The notes under the pieces are model-generated. The model was not told the origin of the DNA. It saw nothing but the letters and a program-made list of their open reading frames with translations, and searched no databases. Made by a program: the position numbers and the translations under genes. 64,000 nt of DNA from Paramecium octaurelia (Eukaryota > Ciliophora > Oligohymenophorea > Peniculida > Parameciidae), in assembly GCA_905182995.1 (NCBI GenBank), contig CAJJDP010000001.1, positions 330,001 to 394,000 of the forward strand. Direction: 5' to 3'. Of the stretch, positions 23,361 to 35,132 are shown piece by piece; positions within the stretch are counted from its first letter, which is position 1; the number at the start of each line of letters is the position of its first letter.

Positions 23361-25242
23361 ATGAAAAAATTGCTGAAGACAAATAAAGATCTCGGCAACC
23401 AATATTTAGACTTTACTTAGTTATTTGAAAAGAAACTCAAACAACCAACTATAAATAATGATAGTAAAAAGGAGTTAATTGAATAATATAGACAACGCAA
23501 TTTCAAACATGAACCCTAACCATTCTATGAATCATCGGAAATTATTGTCTATGGATCTTTTGAGAATTCGAACATCATGGCTGTTCAACAAGAAGGCAAT
23601 GAATTGAATATATTATTGAATGGAGACACTAATACAAATGGATGTACACAATGGTTTTATTTTGGCATCTTGGTCAAATAGCCTTAACAATTGACTTTTC
23701 GTATTCTCAATAATCGGAGAGGTAAATCCCTATTAAAAGAATACAACCACATTCGAGTATATGATAATAATAAATGGAATTGTGAAACTACTAAGGAATT
23801 ATTTTATTACCGAACAAACATCAATCATCCCTTCTACCATTCTCAAGATTCTTCTATTGCGAACCTGCAGTAAAATTTTCCATTGCATACCTTACAATTT
23901 AATTATAATTTCACTCAAAGTAAAAGCATTGTGTACTTTGCCTTAACTCTACCCTACACAGTCAGTAACCTATACCATTTAGTTTATCATTCAACTTTGA
24001 AACACAAGGTATTATGTAGTACTCCTTTGGGATTACCAATATTTAAACTCAAAACTAAACATAAAAGTAAAGTATATTTTCATATTGAAATAATTAGCTT
24101 CTGAAGTTGTGATCATTTTGGCACGTCAACACCCAAGCGAGTCAGTAGGTTCACATATCTGCGAAGAGATAATTAAGTTCTTAGATTCTGGTCATTAGGT
24201 CCAAAATAAGTATAGATTCATCATATTTCCGATGCTAAACCCAGATGGTGTATTTCTGGGTAATTCTAGGTGCAATTTTAATGGAGTAGATTTAAACAGG
24301 TAAAAACAGTTATAACTTCTATTCTTAGAAAGTGGGATATGCCTAATTAGAATACTGAGCCAGAAATTTACAATGTAGTCAAACATATCAAAAAGTACAA
24401 AGTAGCCTTTCTTCTTGATTTGCATGGACATTCCAAAAAATTGAACTAGTTCCTATATGGTTGTTCTACTCCAATTAAACATATTTCAGATTACATGAGA
24501 GTCAAGCAATTCAGCAGATTATTACAATAAGGATCCGATCTCTTTAATTATTTTGTAATCCAGATGTAAGCTATATTTAGAATTGTTCCTTTAATGTAAC
24601 ACCAGATAGGATGAGTACAGCTAGAGTTGCCATGTGGAAGAAGTTTTCAATTGCTAATTCAATGACTATTGAAACTTCTTTGTACGGGGCATCAAAAAGA
24701 CCTTTCGAAAAGGAAGAGTTCCACCTATTAGCTTAAAATATCCTTAATGCTCTTCTTCAATATGATGAATATCAAACCGATCCTCGTCTATTTGACGCAT
24801 AAGAAATTAATCAAGCCATTAAGTTAATCAAAAAAGAGGGGATTGAGGACAAAGAGTCTGGATCTGATTCCGATGCTGAGTAGGATATTATAGTAGTGAG
24901 GAATCCAAGATTAAAGGTCACATCCAGAAGAGATTCAACTCCTTTAATGGTCAAAAGCAAACCCAAATAGTAATCTGAAACGCCCATCCAATAACCTACT
25001 CTTTTCTTTAAGAATGAGTAGACCTATAGTTACAAGAAGATACCTTCATATTAGATGAAAAGAAAAGTGTAAAATTGTTAATCATACTTAGTTCTCGAAT
25101 GAATTCTTTTCAGAGTCAAATCATTGATGAACCATTAAGTGCCCAATTACCTACTATTTATAACATTCCCAGTAAGTAATACAAAGGCACTCTTGATCTA
25201 ATATAGGCAATACAAGTGAAATCGCTTTCTAGATAACAGTGA
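23361..25242 (+). CDS. Cytosolic carboxypeptidase (CCP/AGBL type, M14 family)
   Basis: Four introns (31, 29, 26, 23 nt) leave 590 residues. The CCP N-domain is clear (CTQWFYFGILVKQ, then FRILNNRRGKSLL). The zinc site follows: RQHPSES (about 246; His and Glu ligands), NPDGVFLGNSRC and GVDLNR (about 300), DLHGHS (about 333; third ligand), and the catalytic glutamate in TIETSLYG (about 410). All catalytic residues are present. CCPs remove glutamates from tubulin tails, reversing TTLL enzymes such as the one at 4.7 kb. The C-terminal 150 residues are Ser/Lys-rich and acidic in part. The last intron is needed to reach the natural end. Confidence 0.9.
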
Positions 25243-25689
25243 AAATTATAATTTAGTAATTTATATTCTATATATGTTTATTCACTCTAAACTCTCACCC
25301 TACTTTGAAACCATTTCAACTAATAAATTTATTATTAAACTAATTGGTTTAGTCTGTTAAATATAGGCAATCCCATAAATCTCACAATGTTTAATAAACA
25401 ATTATTGAGTTTCTTATTTATAATATAATTTATCAGTTTTAATTTTATATTAGGATTCTATTGTTAACAATTTTTAATTATTATATATGAATGATTTAAG
25501 TGATTGTCAATGATCTTGTATAAACTAGCAATCATTAAATGTTCGATTATTTCATATGTCTTAATTAAGAAATTCGTCTCTATTCATTTAAAGGCAATAA
25601 TTATTTTGTAATATAATAAAATGCTAAAATGGATTTAAAAATAAGTATGACTATTTTTCATTTGAAAATAGCTTCTAATTTATAAATGA
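25243..25689. other. Intergenic gap between convergent genes, no gene seen
   Basis: About 447 bp with very low GC. It lies between two stop codons, so no promoter is expected. I found no protein-like frame, repeat or structured RNA. Its length is unusual for a convergent gap here, where most are under 100 bp. Confidence 0.45.
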
Positions 25690-26174
25690 TCATAAATCAT
25701 CTAAATTAAAATTCTGTTCGACAATATCATCTTCCTCAAAAAACCTGAGTTTAATCCTATTACTATTCTACATCTCATCTTCTTAGGTTGCATTTGTCTC
25801 TTCATACAAAGTTGTTGCTGGGGTAGCTTAATTCGAAACACTAATTATTTTACTCGATTTTCTCTAAGCTAATGGGGATGAAGGGTTGAATTTTTGATGA
25901 TGAGATCTGATTTATTTATTATTACATACCTGCATTGACTTGGGGAACGAGTTCCAATAATTTCAGACATAGGCTTGAAGATTTTGTTATTTTTTTTCAT
26001 CTAAATGTTGTCCTCTAAGAACTTAAGGTATTTCTCGTGTTCCTCCTTGGTCCAATGTCCAACATTTTTTTTAGGGGAAAGAGAATCACATTTTTTGATT
26101 TTTTTGGATTTTGGAGATCTAGTACTGGTGAGTTCATTATTAAGACAATCCTTAAAGTTGATTTCCTCTTCCAT
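25690..26174 (-). CDS. Myb/SANT protein of the SHAQKYF class
   Basis: One 23-nt intron leaves 153 residues. A single Myb-like repeat spans about residues 34-85: GHWTKEEHEKYLKFLEDN, KIFKPMSEIIGTRSPSQCRSHHQKF. The final SHHQKF matches the SHAQKYF signature of plant and protist one-repeat Myb proteins, which bind DNA as transcription regulators. An acidic tail (FFEEDDIVEQNFNLDDL) could activate transcription. The intron splits the signature right before SHHQKF. A nuclear regulator is the likely role; targets are unknown. Confidence 0.85.
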
Positions 26175-26238
26175 TTAAACAACCCCTTATTAATATTTAT
26201 TTAAAAAATAAATGTTTTCCTTAACTTTATTATATAGT

Positions 26239-27146
26239 TCATTTTCTTAATGAATTCTCCACTCTATTACATGTTTAGTCAATTAGGTTGATAATTGTTT
26301 CTTCAGTAGACTCTCTCTCATTTTTTTCAGCATTTAATTCTCCATTTAAATATGCATTCATTTCGTCGAGCATTCTAAACATCTAGGCTTAAGCAATCTC
26401 TCTCTACTTTTTCTCAGTTGTCAAGATTTCCTATAATTTCAATATCGAATCACCCAACCTCTTAATAGTTTATTAATTCTATTCTTCTCTAGATTGAATA
26501 AATTTGCATCAATACCTCTATCTCCTCTCTTCCTCAACTTCTTCTTATAATTATAAAACTCGATCCCCAATTTCTTAAGCGTTCTTTTCTTCTGTTTCCT
26601 CTCTGTATTTCTTTTACCTAGCCAAATCCAATCTTAAACTATAAACTCTATCGTCAGTGTTTTTTACGATCTTTTATTCATAATCTTTTCTATTCACTTT
26701 CTCCCCCTGCAATTCCTTACCTAAATAGGCCTCTAGTCCCTTCAAATCCTTGGTTCTCAATTTCTCATCACCACTCTATTTATAATCGAATTAAATATAC
26801 CTCTCTAATTATTTTTTCATTTTAAGCTCCTTCCTCTACTTTGGATAATTATTCCTTCAGTAACTTAAATTTTGATTCATCATTCTATTGTTATTTAGTA
26901 ACTTTATCCTCTAGAATTTTGACTTTCTACTCAAATGTTTCCTTCTTAAACTAAAATAAAATGATTGATATAAGTAAATACTGCTTAATCCTCATCAATA
27001 GAATGTTATAGGTTAGAGAGCTTTTCAGTTAATTATGAGATCTTAGCTCTACTTGGAGAAAGTGCCCTGTCTCTATCACCCCCATATGAAACAGCAGATT
27101 AATTCTTAGGTCCTGGAGAAGAGTACATCAATTTAGAAGCTGACAT
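26239..27146 (-). CDS. SF-assemblin-like striated rootlet protein
   Basis: Three introns (31, 25, 27 nt) leave 274 residues. A short Ser/Pro head (MSASKLMYSSPGPKN, SPSR) is followed by a continuous alpha-helical rod with regular charge repeats (KISQLTEKLSNLQHSIDED, EEKNAQEIGDRVLQLQEEV, REIAQAQMFRMLDEMN). Head, rod and length match SF-assemblin/beta-giardin proteins, which build striated fibres at ciliary basal bodies. Paramecium is known to have many such genes for its kinetodesmal fibres. No catalytic motif. Confidence 0.8.
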
Positions 27147-27362
27147 AGTTTTTGATATTATTTTATGATAAATTTATTTCTGTATATATTGAAAATTAAA
27201 TTTATGTTTTCTAAGACTAATCAATTATTTATATATTTCAAATCAAGCATAATACAAATTAACTAACTATTGTAAGTACTTACTATACAATTAATATAAT
27301 ATTGAATTTTAATTAATAATAACGAAAAGGCTTTACTAAATTATGTTAGAAAGACGAATAAA

Positions 27363-28715
27363 TCAATGATTATCAAAAGGTTTTAATCTTTGCTTCTTTT
27401 TGAGATCATCAATTGCCACAAATGGATTTTAAATTTATTAGAAAGGATTTTAGAGTTACTTTTATAGTGCATCATCAAATTATTTCGTTTCAACACTTAA
27501 CTATTATTTTATATCATCAGGCAAATTTGTTACTTCATACAAAAAGTTCTTAAGAATTTGAGTACTATCTTGAATTCGATATGGATCATAGTATAGTATG
27601 GCTTCATTCATCTGACTTCTCGATTTCAAGCGATATTTATCAACCATAACAGAACTATCTATTATACCATTAGACTTCTATGCATAAATTGGAATACTGT
27701 ATTTTTGTTGATGATTCGAAGTTGTATGCTAGAAAGATACTTCAATTTCAGAAATTTAATTAGCCTCAGTTATTGAACTAGTCTGTAGACTTATCAAATG
27801 AACCTTATTGTACCCAAAAGAAATCAAATTTTTAGAAATTCTGATTTCATATGGGTTAACGTATTAGAATTTTCCACCTTCCTATTCCGATAATTAAATA
27901 GGGCATTGTTTGTGTGTTTTAACTATTATTAGTAAATTGTTTATGAAACTCTATTAGAGCTTGGTCGCTTGGTAGCATAATAATGATGTTAATTGATCTA
28001 CACTTTTAACAATTTAGATGTTTCCATAGTTTGTATTTCCAGGTTTATTTTTTCTCTTTGGAGATTCATTTTAGTTGTTAGAAAGTAACAGAAAGGTTTT
28101 CAATTTGAATACTAATTTGTTTTCAAAAATCTCTTTAAAATCATAGGTGTTTTCTTATATTTTAACATCTTAACTGATAATAGTAATAGAGGTCACTTAG
28201 TTTTTAAATTGCCTTAGTTTCAAACACAAGTTTGCAACTAAAAGGGCATTTAAAATATTTGAATTCCCTTTCTAAATAGTGATCTGCTCTAACTTTTAAA
28301 AAATAATTTATTTGTTTTTTTCATTGAGTGGAATCAATGGGAAAAGCTTATCAGCTTTATTATTATAAGTAATTATACACAACCTATCCTGTTCTGTCAA
28401 ATAGCTAATTAAATATTTTAAGGCCTATTTGATTTTCTCTAAGGTTTCATCATTTAGAGTCTAATTGATGTCAATTAAGTATATTAAATCAACACCAATT
28501 TTTAAGTCAGGCTAGTAAGGAAGATTTTAATGAATTTCAAAAAGCAGACAGTAGTTGTCTTTGTATCCATACTTAACATCAACTGGTTTCTTCAAATCAT
28601 ACTATTATATGATTTATTATGGTGTTTCATCATCTGGAATATTCTGAAGATATTTTTATTAAATGCCAAAGTTGGTTTATGCAAGGTTGATGTAGTGCTT
28701 GTTAAAAGAGATCAT
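27363..28715 (-). CDS. von Willebrand factor A domain protein
   Basis: Single exon of 450 codons. A vWA fold is seen at about residues 85-260: GVDLIYLIDINQTL, LTEQDRLCIITYNNKADKLFPLIPLN, ITIQKGNSNILNALLVANLCL. The metal site (MIDAS) normally reads DxSxS; here it reads DINQT, so metal binding is uncertain. The C-terminal half has a beta-rich stretch and ends in a Gln-rich helical segment (KQLQNPFQQIQNPF, KKKQRLKPF). The same set of motifs occurs in protist vWA proteins with N-terminal RING fingers, but no RING is seen here. Role unknown; probably a protein-binding module. Confidence 0.8.
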
Positions 28716-29653
28716 TAAAAATATAATAAAAGAACCAGAATTGTATTTATATTTTAATTATGGAGGTTACAAAATTAATAGAAATAAAAGATTAATAAAT
28801 TCCCATTCTAAAATCAAAAGAAAAATTGGTTTATACGTATGAATATATTCTAATTTAATCTAGATACGCATAGTTGATGTGTTATATAAAATATTTTTAT
28901 AACTTTTTCGAATATTTTATTCTAAATTATAATTCCAAAAATTTTCATTAATTCATATAAAATCAGGTTGATATTTATTGAAAAATCATTTTTCTAGAGT
29001 ATTTATTTTACTATTTCAATGCTATTGGAGTCAATTACAAATGAGAGCAATATCTTCAAATGCTACGAATAGTTAGTTATTTATATAATTATCTAATAGG
29101 AATTTTGATTGGTTTTTAATCCACGTTGATACTTTTGACATATTTACAATATAATGTTATAATCTTATTATATCATTATTCTATTTATTGACCAAACCTT
29201 TAAATTTAATAAATTATCTATTTAATAAATAGAAGGAGTCTAAACTTATTAGATATAATAAATAATTGTATATATTCTGTTATTTTGCATCTTCATTTTT
29301 TGTATTAGATTATACAATATCAATATATTTGTAATAACAATACGCTTGTCTAGTATTTATAGCTATATAAAATATAAATAACGAGGATATATATTAGATC
29401 AAAGAACTAGCCATATATCTAGTAATGTAAAATTATAATAGAAATATCTTGAGAGAATGATTATTAATGAAGCATAGTTAAAAATAGAGAATTCTAATAA
29501 ATACAAATATGGAAAGCTTATTTAAGCATTTAAATGGTTAGAGATAGTAAAATTACATATATTGATGACAAGAATGAATTAATAGTAGTAGAAGAATTTT
29601 AGTTATATGAGAATATGGAATTTAAAGTGAATATACAAATATTTTAATTATTT
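28716..29653. other. Long divergent gap upstream of dynamin
   Basis: About 940 bp of very AT-rich DNA between two divergent starts, long for this region. From ATG 29458 a frame opens (MIINEAQLKIENSNKYKYG); if a 26-nt intron-like stretch is removed it runs in frame into the dynamin gene. That would add about 57 residues to dynamin, unlike other dynamins, so I leave it as a possible alternative start. The rest shows no coding signal. Confidence 0.4.
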
Positions 29654-32283
29654 ATGTCATAGGAGTCATAAACAAGTTTGTTGGGAAACTTAAGAAAAGT
29701 AATTACTTTGGTAGATCAATTACGTGATATTGGACTGAATGATTACATAAAATTACCTCGAATCGTTGTCCTAGGTATCCAATCTGCAGGAAAGTCTTCA
29801 CTATTGGAACATATAGTGGGAATTGATTTCTTACCAAGAGGATCTGTAATGTTATGATTTGATAAAATAGGGTGTTGTCACAAGAAGACCATTGGAATTG
29901 CGTCTGTCTTACTCGCCTTAAAGTGTGTGTGCCCAACCAACAGCTGAATTCGTAGAAGAAATCAAAGGGAAGAAATATACCAATTTTGATGAAGTCAGAA
30001 AGAGCATCGAAGAATTAACTGACAAGGTATGTGGATCAAGCAAAAACATCATTGACAAACCAATCATTTTGGCAGTGACAGGACCTAATTGTCCAGACCT
30101 AACCCTTGTTGGTAACGATAAAAGATTCTATGTAATATAGACTTACCTGGAATAACAAGAATACCAATTATGGATTAACCTAAAGATATTGAATAGATCA
30201 CAACCAATATGGCTAGGAGATATTGCGAAGACCCATCAGCTATCATTTTGTGTGTTGTTGCAGCCAACGCAGACATGACAACATCAGATGCATTATTATT
30301 GGCTAAGAAATTGGATCCAGATGGCATCAGAACTGTAGGAGTCTTAACAAAAATAGATATTATGGATCAAGGAACAAATGCAATTAAAATGTTGAAAGGA
30401 GAAGAAGTACCACTCAAATATGGTTATGTGGGAGTGAAGTTGAGATCTCAATAAGAAATTAAGGATAATGTTCCCATAGTCCAAGCTGTTCAAAGAGAAA
30501 AGAATTTCTTTGCCAATCATCCTGTTTATTCTTCCATTCCTGGAGATATATTTGGTACTTAGGTGTTGACAGGCAAATTAACTAGAATTCTATATCGAAG
30601 AATCCGAAGTTTCTTGCCTACTTTAATGTAAGAAATTAATCAAAGGATCTCCAAAGTATAGAATAGGCTTGACATTCTGGGACCTGGATTGCCAATCGAA
30701 GATTCTGTAATTCTATTCTATAACATTATTTAGGATAAATTGCATTTTATTTGGTAACTCATCCATGAATTTTCTGTCCGTTTTCGAAATTCTATATCAG
30801 GATAATATGAAAAACAAAAGGCTAATATCAAGAGTTTGTAGGTGCCAGCTGGCTCTTCAATTAAATTGCTCTTCAAGGATTTATATGACGATTACAGTCA
30901 ATTAGATTATTGTGCTTTAAAGAAATTCAAGGATGAGGACATTCTCTAAGTCATTTAAAAATATTAAGCATAATCTATTCCTGGCTTTTTGCCTGTGGAT
31001 GCATTTTATGCTCTTTTGAATCCAGAATTAAAGAAATTATACGCTCCCGCTTATGACTCTCTTGAATAAGCATTTTAGATCCTAGAATAGTATGCAACTA
31101 CTATTTTAGAAAGCCAATTGCAATAGTATGAGTCTTTTTTATACTTCATATAGATTGCCTTCAGTTTATAAAATGTTATAAGATTAAATTATGGAAGTGA
31201 TTCATGAATGTAAAAAGAATGCCCATGATTCTATTACTGATGTTCTTGATGCAGAATAAAACTACATTTTCACCAATGATCTCAACTATTTAAGTGGCAA
31301 ACCTTTCATCAAATTTGGCAAGGAATCAAAAGCTGATCAACAAAAAGGAAATCCTATGGTTTTAGAGTTAAGAACTAAAATAGAACATTATTTCAAATTA
31401 GTAGTCAGAGCTACTAGAGACAACATTCCAAAACTTATAGGTTACTTTTTAGTTAAAGGATGCTAAGTACTAAGATAATTTATATACATAGAATCAAATG
31501 TTGAGATAATTGTAATAAAACTTAATGCAAAACTAAACCATTTTGTCCGTCATTTGTGAAGACTAAAATGTAGTTGAAGAGAGAAAGAAGTTAAATAGGG
31601 AAATAGAAACATTCAAAAATGCATAAAAGATTATTAAAAGAGATCCTGAGTAAATATCAAAATTTATCAATTAGTCTATCAGAGTATATATTATCAACAA
31701 CTGAAGAATAAGAAGACTAATAATACATGTAAAAATAAAAATAATAAGCTAATTCTGCACCCACTTAATAGAATAAACCTTAAGTATGATATTTAACTAT
31801 ATTATTAGTAATAAATACCATAGTAGTAATAATAATAACCAAAATAACAACCTTAATAATAATAATCTTAATAGGTCTCTGCAAACACCAATTAAAATAA
31901 TAAGCCTTTGACAACTAATGCTACCTAAAGAACAGATGTGCCAAAAGAACAAGAATAACTACCTTAAAAACCAAATGACCCTATCGTAAATAGAAATACA
32001 ACTTAATAGCCAGAATCAATTAGACAACAACCATCCTCAACATAACCATCATAAAGATAGGCTCAACCTCAAACCTAACCTCCATAGTCAAATTAATAAC
32101 CTTAAAATAATTATCCATTGAATAATAATAAACCAACTGGAGCTGCTCAACCAGTTGCTTAATAACCAGCTCCTCCTCCAGTAATTTATTAGTTTTATAT
32201 TTTAGGCTCAATAATAACCTCAGCCCTAAGCTTAATAATAACAAGGAGAGAAGAAAAGCTTGTTTGGGTTTATGAAAAAATGA
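29654..32283 (+). CDS. Dynamin-related GTPase with Gln/Pro-rich C-terminus
   Basis: Seven introns (25-29 nt) leave 815 residues. The GTPase domain holds [12 protein letters not shown] (P-loop), [11 protein letters not shown] with the switch threonine, [12 protein letters not shown] (G3) and [11 protein letters not shown] (G4). The middle and GED regions follow (for example [37 protein letters not shown]). Past residue 640 the tail is Gln/Asn/Pro-rich, ending [12 protein letters not shown]. There is no PH domain, so it is closer to Vps1/DRP types. Such proteins pinch membranes in endocytosis, trichocyst or organelle division. All nucleotide-binding residues are intact. Confidence 0.92.
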
Positions 32284-33221
32284 TTTATATTAATCATTTT
32301 AAATTATCAAAAATATCATGGACTCCTAATAAATAGTTTTGTACTATAATAAGTTTGTTATACTAAAATCTAGTCCTTATTAAGCTGAATATGAAACAAA
32401 GTCATTATATTAATTTTATTTATGCCTTGTCTTCAAATTTCTATCTACTTTCTTTTGAGTTTTATTCTTCATTCCATATAGATGATATATTTCTCCTTAT
32501 TAGCTTTTGTCATTTTGTGATATATTTGTATTATTTAATATTTTAAGTCCTTAATAATTCAGCTTTTAATTAATTCATTTTACCTTAACTCACTTTGAAT
32601 ATATAAATATTTGATTATTTTTGTTAGAATTTAGAATTTCTGGAGAAGGATACTAGTCCATATTTTCATTTTCATGAAATTTGCTATATATTTTAACCTC
32701 TCCATACATTTACCAAAAATCACATGTTTAATAATTAATTGAAATTAAGAAACTACAATTATAAGTTGTAAAAATAAATCTAATAATTTTTCGTAACTTA
32801 ATATAATTTACTTTAGAATCAATAGCCATTCGGGTAACTCTTTATAATCAGAATAGACATCTGATTTAAAAATGAATAAGAAAAGAGTCATGAAATTTGA
32901 CCTAAGATGACCCAACTTATATTGTGCCTATTGAAATCTCATGATCAAAAAGCATTGTAGAAAAATTGAATTTGCCAATAACTAAAGAGAAGCTAATCTA
33001 AAAATCAAAGTGAGTACTCAAGAATGGTTGTATATCATTATTCTTAATATTTTCTATCAAAATTGTTATTAATAGATTATATAATATAAACTTATAACAG
33101 CTTAATAAAATATAAGTTAGTGATGATGGGATAATTTGAATTATCTCAATACATTTTAAGATATTTGATGACTTTATATATTTAATATGAAGTGAATATA
33201 TAATCATTAATTATTTAAATA
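32284..33221. other. Long intergenic gap, no gene seen
   Basis: About 940 bp between the dynamin stop and the start of the JPT1-like gene. Composition is strongly AT-rich; frames are broken by TGA often and show no recognisable protein. It should carry the promoter of the gene at 33222. I cannot exclude a non-coding RNA. Confidence 0.45.
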
Positions 33222-33563
33222 ATGAACAATATCTAAGGGTATTCACTTTCAAAGCCATCAACTAAAACAACATAAGCACCAGGTGGTAACTCATCCATCT
33301 CATTTGTATTTTTGAATTAATATTCAGGGATCCGATGAGCCTGCCCCTCAATAAAAACGAGCTGTTAGAGACCCAAATGCTAGTCAATTTACTCTAGGAG
33401 GAGACCCTGTTCCTCAAAAAGGATAGCAATAATAGCAACAATAGCAACAATAATAATAATAGGATTAAGGTTTTTCATATTTTTGAATATTTTTTTAGGG
33501 GCCCATACATCTGTCAAAGTTAAGAATCCACCTGGAGGTCGTTCATAAATATAATTCGGATGA
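33222..33563 (+). CDS. JPT1/HN1 (Jupiter) microtubule-associated protein homologue
   Basis: Two introns (33306-33327 and 33470-33498) leave 96 residues. Three glycine motifs define it: TQAPGGNSSISFGSDEP at residue 18, RAVRDPNASQFTLGGDP in the middle, and NPPGGRSQIQFG at the very C-terminus. Animal JPT1/HN1 has the same design: an early PPGGGSNFSLGFDEP-type motif and a terminal NPPGGKSSLVLG-type end. Jupiter of Drosophila binds microtubules. A run of 13 glutamines encoded by mixed TAG/CAA/TAA separates motifs two and three. Plant SPIRAL1 has related motifs and is the main alternative. The antisense frame here looks like a membrane protein but is a shadow. Confidence 0.75.
33424..33462 (+). repeat. 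Polyglutamine codon run
   Basis: Thirteen consecutive codons TAG, CAA or TAA, all glutamine in this code, inside the JPT1-like gene. Such runs can change length by slippage. Confidence 0.9.
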
Positions 33564-33823
33564 AATATTAGTTTAACAAATAATTCATTTACAATTAATT
33601 GCATCTCACCTATTCTACAAATTACACTCTAGTCACTAAATTATATATCAAGAAGTGATGGATTGTGTTATCAATGATAAATAATGATTGGGTTGAAGTT
33701 TTAGATAATAATTTGTCACTAATTCATTCACATACAGACGTCAGATTTATAAAAATATAACATTTAATTCAAACCTTCAAAAATTATAAAAGAAAATTCA
33801 TAAAATAATGTAATTTTGAAAAA

Positions 33824-35118
33824 TCATAAAATTTGAATGGGGTTGAGTTTTTTAAATTTACTCAATTTAAGGTTATTAACCTCAACTTCTTTTTTATTTA
33901 GTATTCTTAAACTCTCTAATGGGATCTCCCCAATTTTATTCATATTTTTTATTATTCTTTATTAAATCGATAATAATTCTTTGTCTGTTTAATACTATTT
34001 ATCAAAAGTTTCTTTAGCTTTGTCTAATTTTTAAATGAATTATCTAAATTGGTGTTTTATCTTCTCTTAGGGTTCTACTTTCTCAATGATTTGACTTTCT
34101 TTCCTAGAGACCGGAATGACAACTTAGCTTAAAAAAGTTCTGTGAGAGTAGATTTTGGATGTGTTTGGAGATAGGTATGGAAGTTTGATAGTGCTTCTGG
34201 AGGTTTCAGGATAAAATTGATGAAGTGTTGTTCTTTCTTCACTAATTTCAGATAATTATTAATTGGGTTCTGTTAACTTTTTTATAAATCGTGGTAGTCC
34301 TTTTTTTTATTTATTATTAAATAATTGCTTTGTTGTTTTTTCAAGAAGCGTTAGAACCTTTTCTGTTTATTCTTTAAATTATTTAGCTTATCTAGAAATT
34401 AATTCATCCATTCTTTCTTTTTCTAGTAGATTTTCTTCTAATTATTTTTGAGGCATTTTAATCATTTAGATCGACCCTTTACAATTTTTTCGTTCTTGCT
34501 CATATTTTCGTTATAATGCTATCTATTCTGATTTAGTCCTGATATCAATAAATAACTTGTCTATTCCGTTATAAAATTTGTCATCCTCAGTTTTAAGCTC
34601 TTCAACATCTTATTTCGTTTAATTTGGCTATTCTTCCTAAATCAAATATCCTTTAATGTCAGGTGAATGTCTTATAACGGTACTATTTTCAACAATACTC
34701 TTGCTCTTTTATATGATCTCAGCGTAATCAAATATATCATCATTATCGCTATCAGAATCAATTTTCTTTAATGTTTTCAATTTCTTTTTTTTTTCAACTC
34801 TAGCTAACTTCTAATTGCTAAGATGCCTCAGAAACTATTTAATATCAAGGAAGGTGTCAATATTACTAAAATCCTTGAATCTCTTATCGAATTACTGCTC
34901 CTTTGAAACTTTGTGGATCCTCATTTTCTTTCTCTCTTATTGTAGAACTTTAGTCACATTTTAATTGAATAATCTGTTTTCTTTATAAAATCATTTTATT
35001 TACTTTCCATCTCATCAGGTTCGCCAAGTGGGGTGTTTGGAGAAGAGTCTTTTTACCTTCTTTTTTTGGCTAATTAATCTTTAACAAATTAATAGAAGTC
35101 TTATTCGAAGTTGTTCAT
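33824..35118 (-). CDS. Charged coiled-coil protein, function unknown
   Basis: One 23-nt intron near the 5' end leaves 423 residues. It is Lys/Glu/Gln-rich with helical stretches (for example LARVEKKKKLKTLKKID, LEENLLEKERMDELISRQ) and a Ser/Pro segment (PYLSPNTSKIYSHRTFLSQ) near residue 310. No domain is recognised. Its ATG is only 14 bp from the ATG of the divergent gene, so either the two share a minimal promoter or one starts at a later ATG (the next one lies in DEMESK). Confidence 0.65.
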
Positions 35119-35132
35119 TATAATTAATTAAA
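35119..35132. promoter_or_regulatory. 14-bp divergent intergenic region
   Basis: Only 14 A/T bases separate the first ATG of two divergent genes. Any promoter elements must lie in this spacer or within the 5' coding parts, or a true start lies further in. The inference rests on the chosen start codons. Confidence 0.45.

Noticed and set aside
29458-29653. N-terminal extension of dynamin from ATG 29458
   Set aside because: It needs an extra intron and adds about 57 residues unlike any dynamin N-terminus; kept only as an alternative start.
33389-33604. Minus-strand ORF resembling a small membrane protein with PPGG motif
   Set aside because: The hydrophobic run is the antisense of the polyglutamine stretch, and the plus strand has a spliced gene with three conserved JPT1 motifs.
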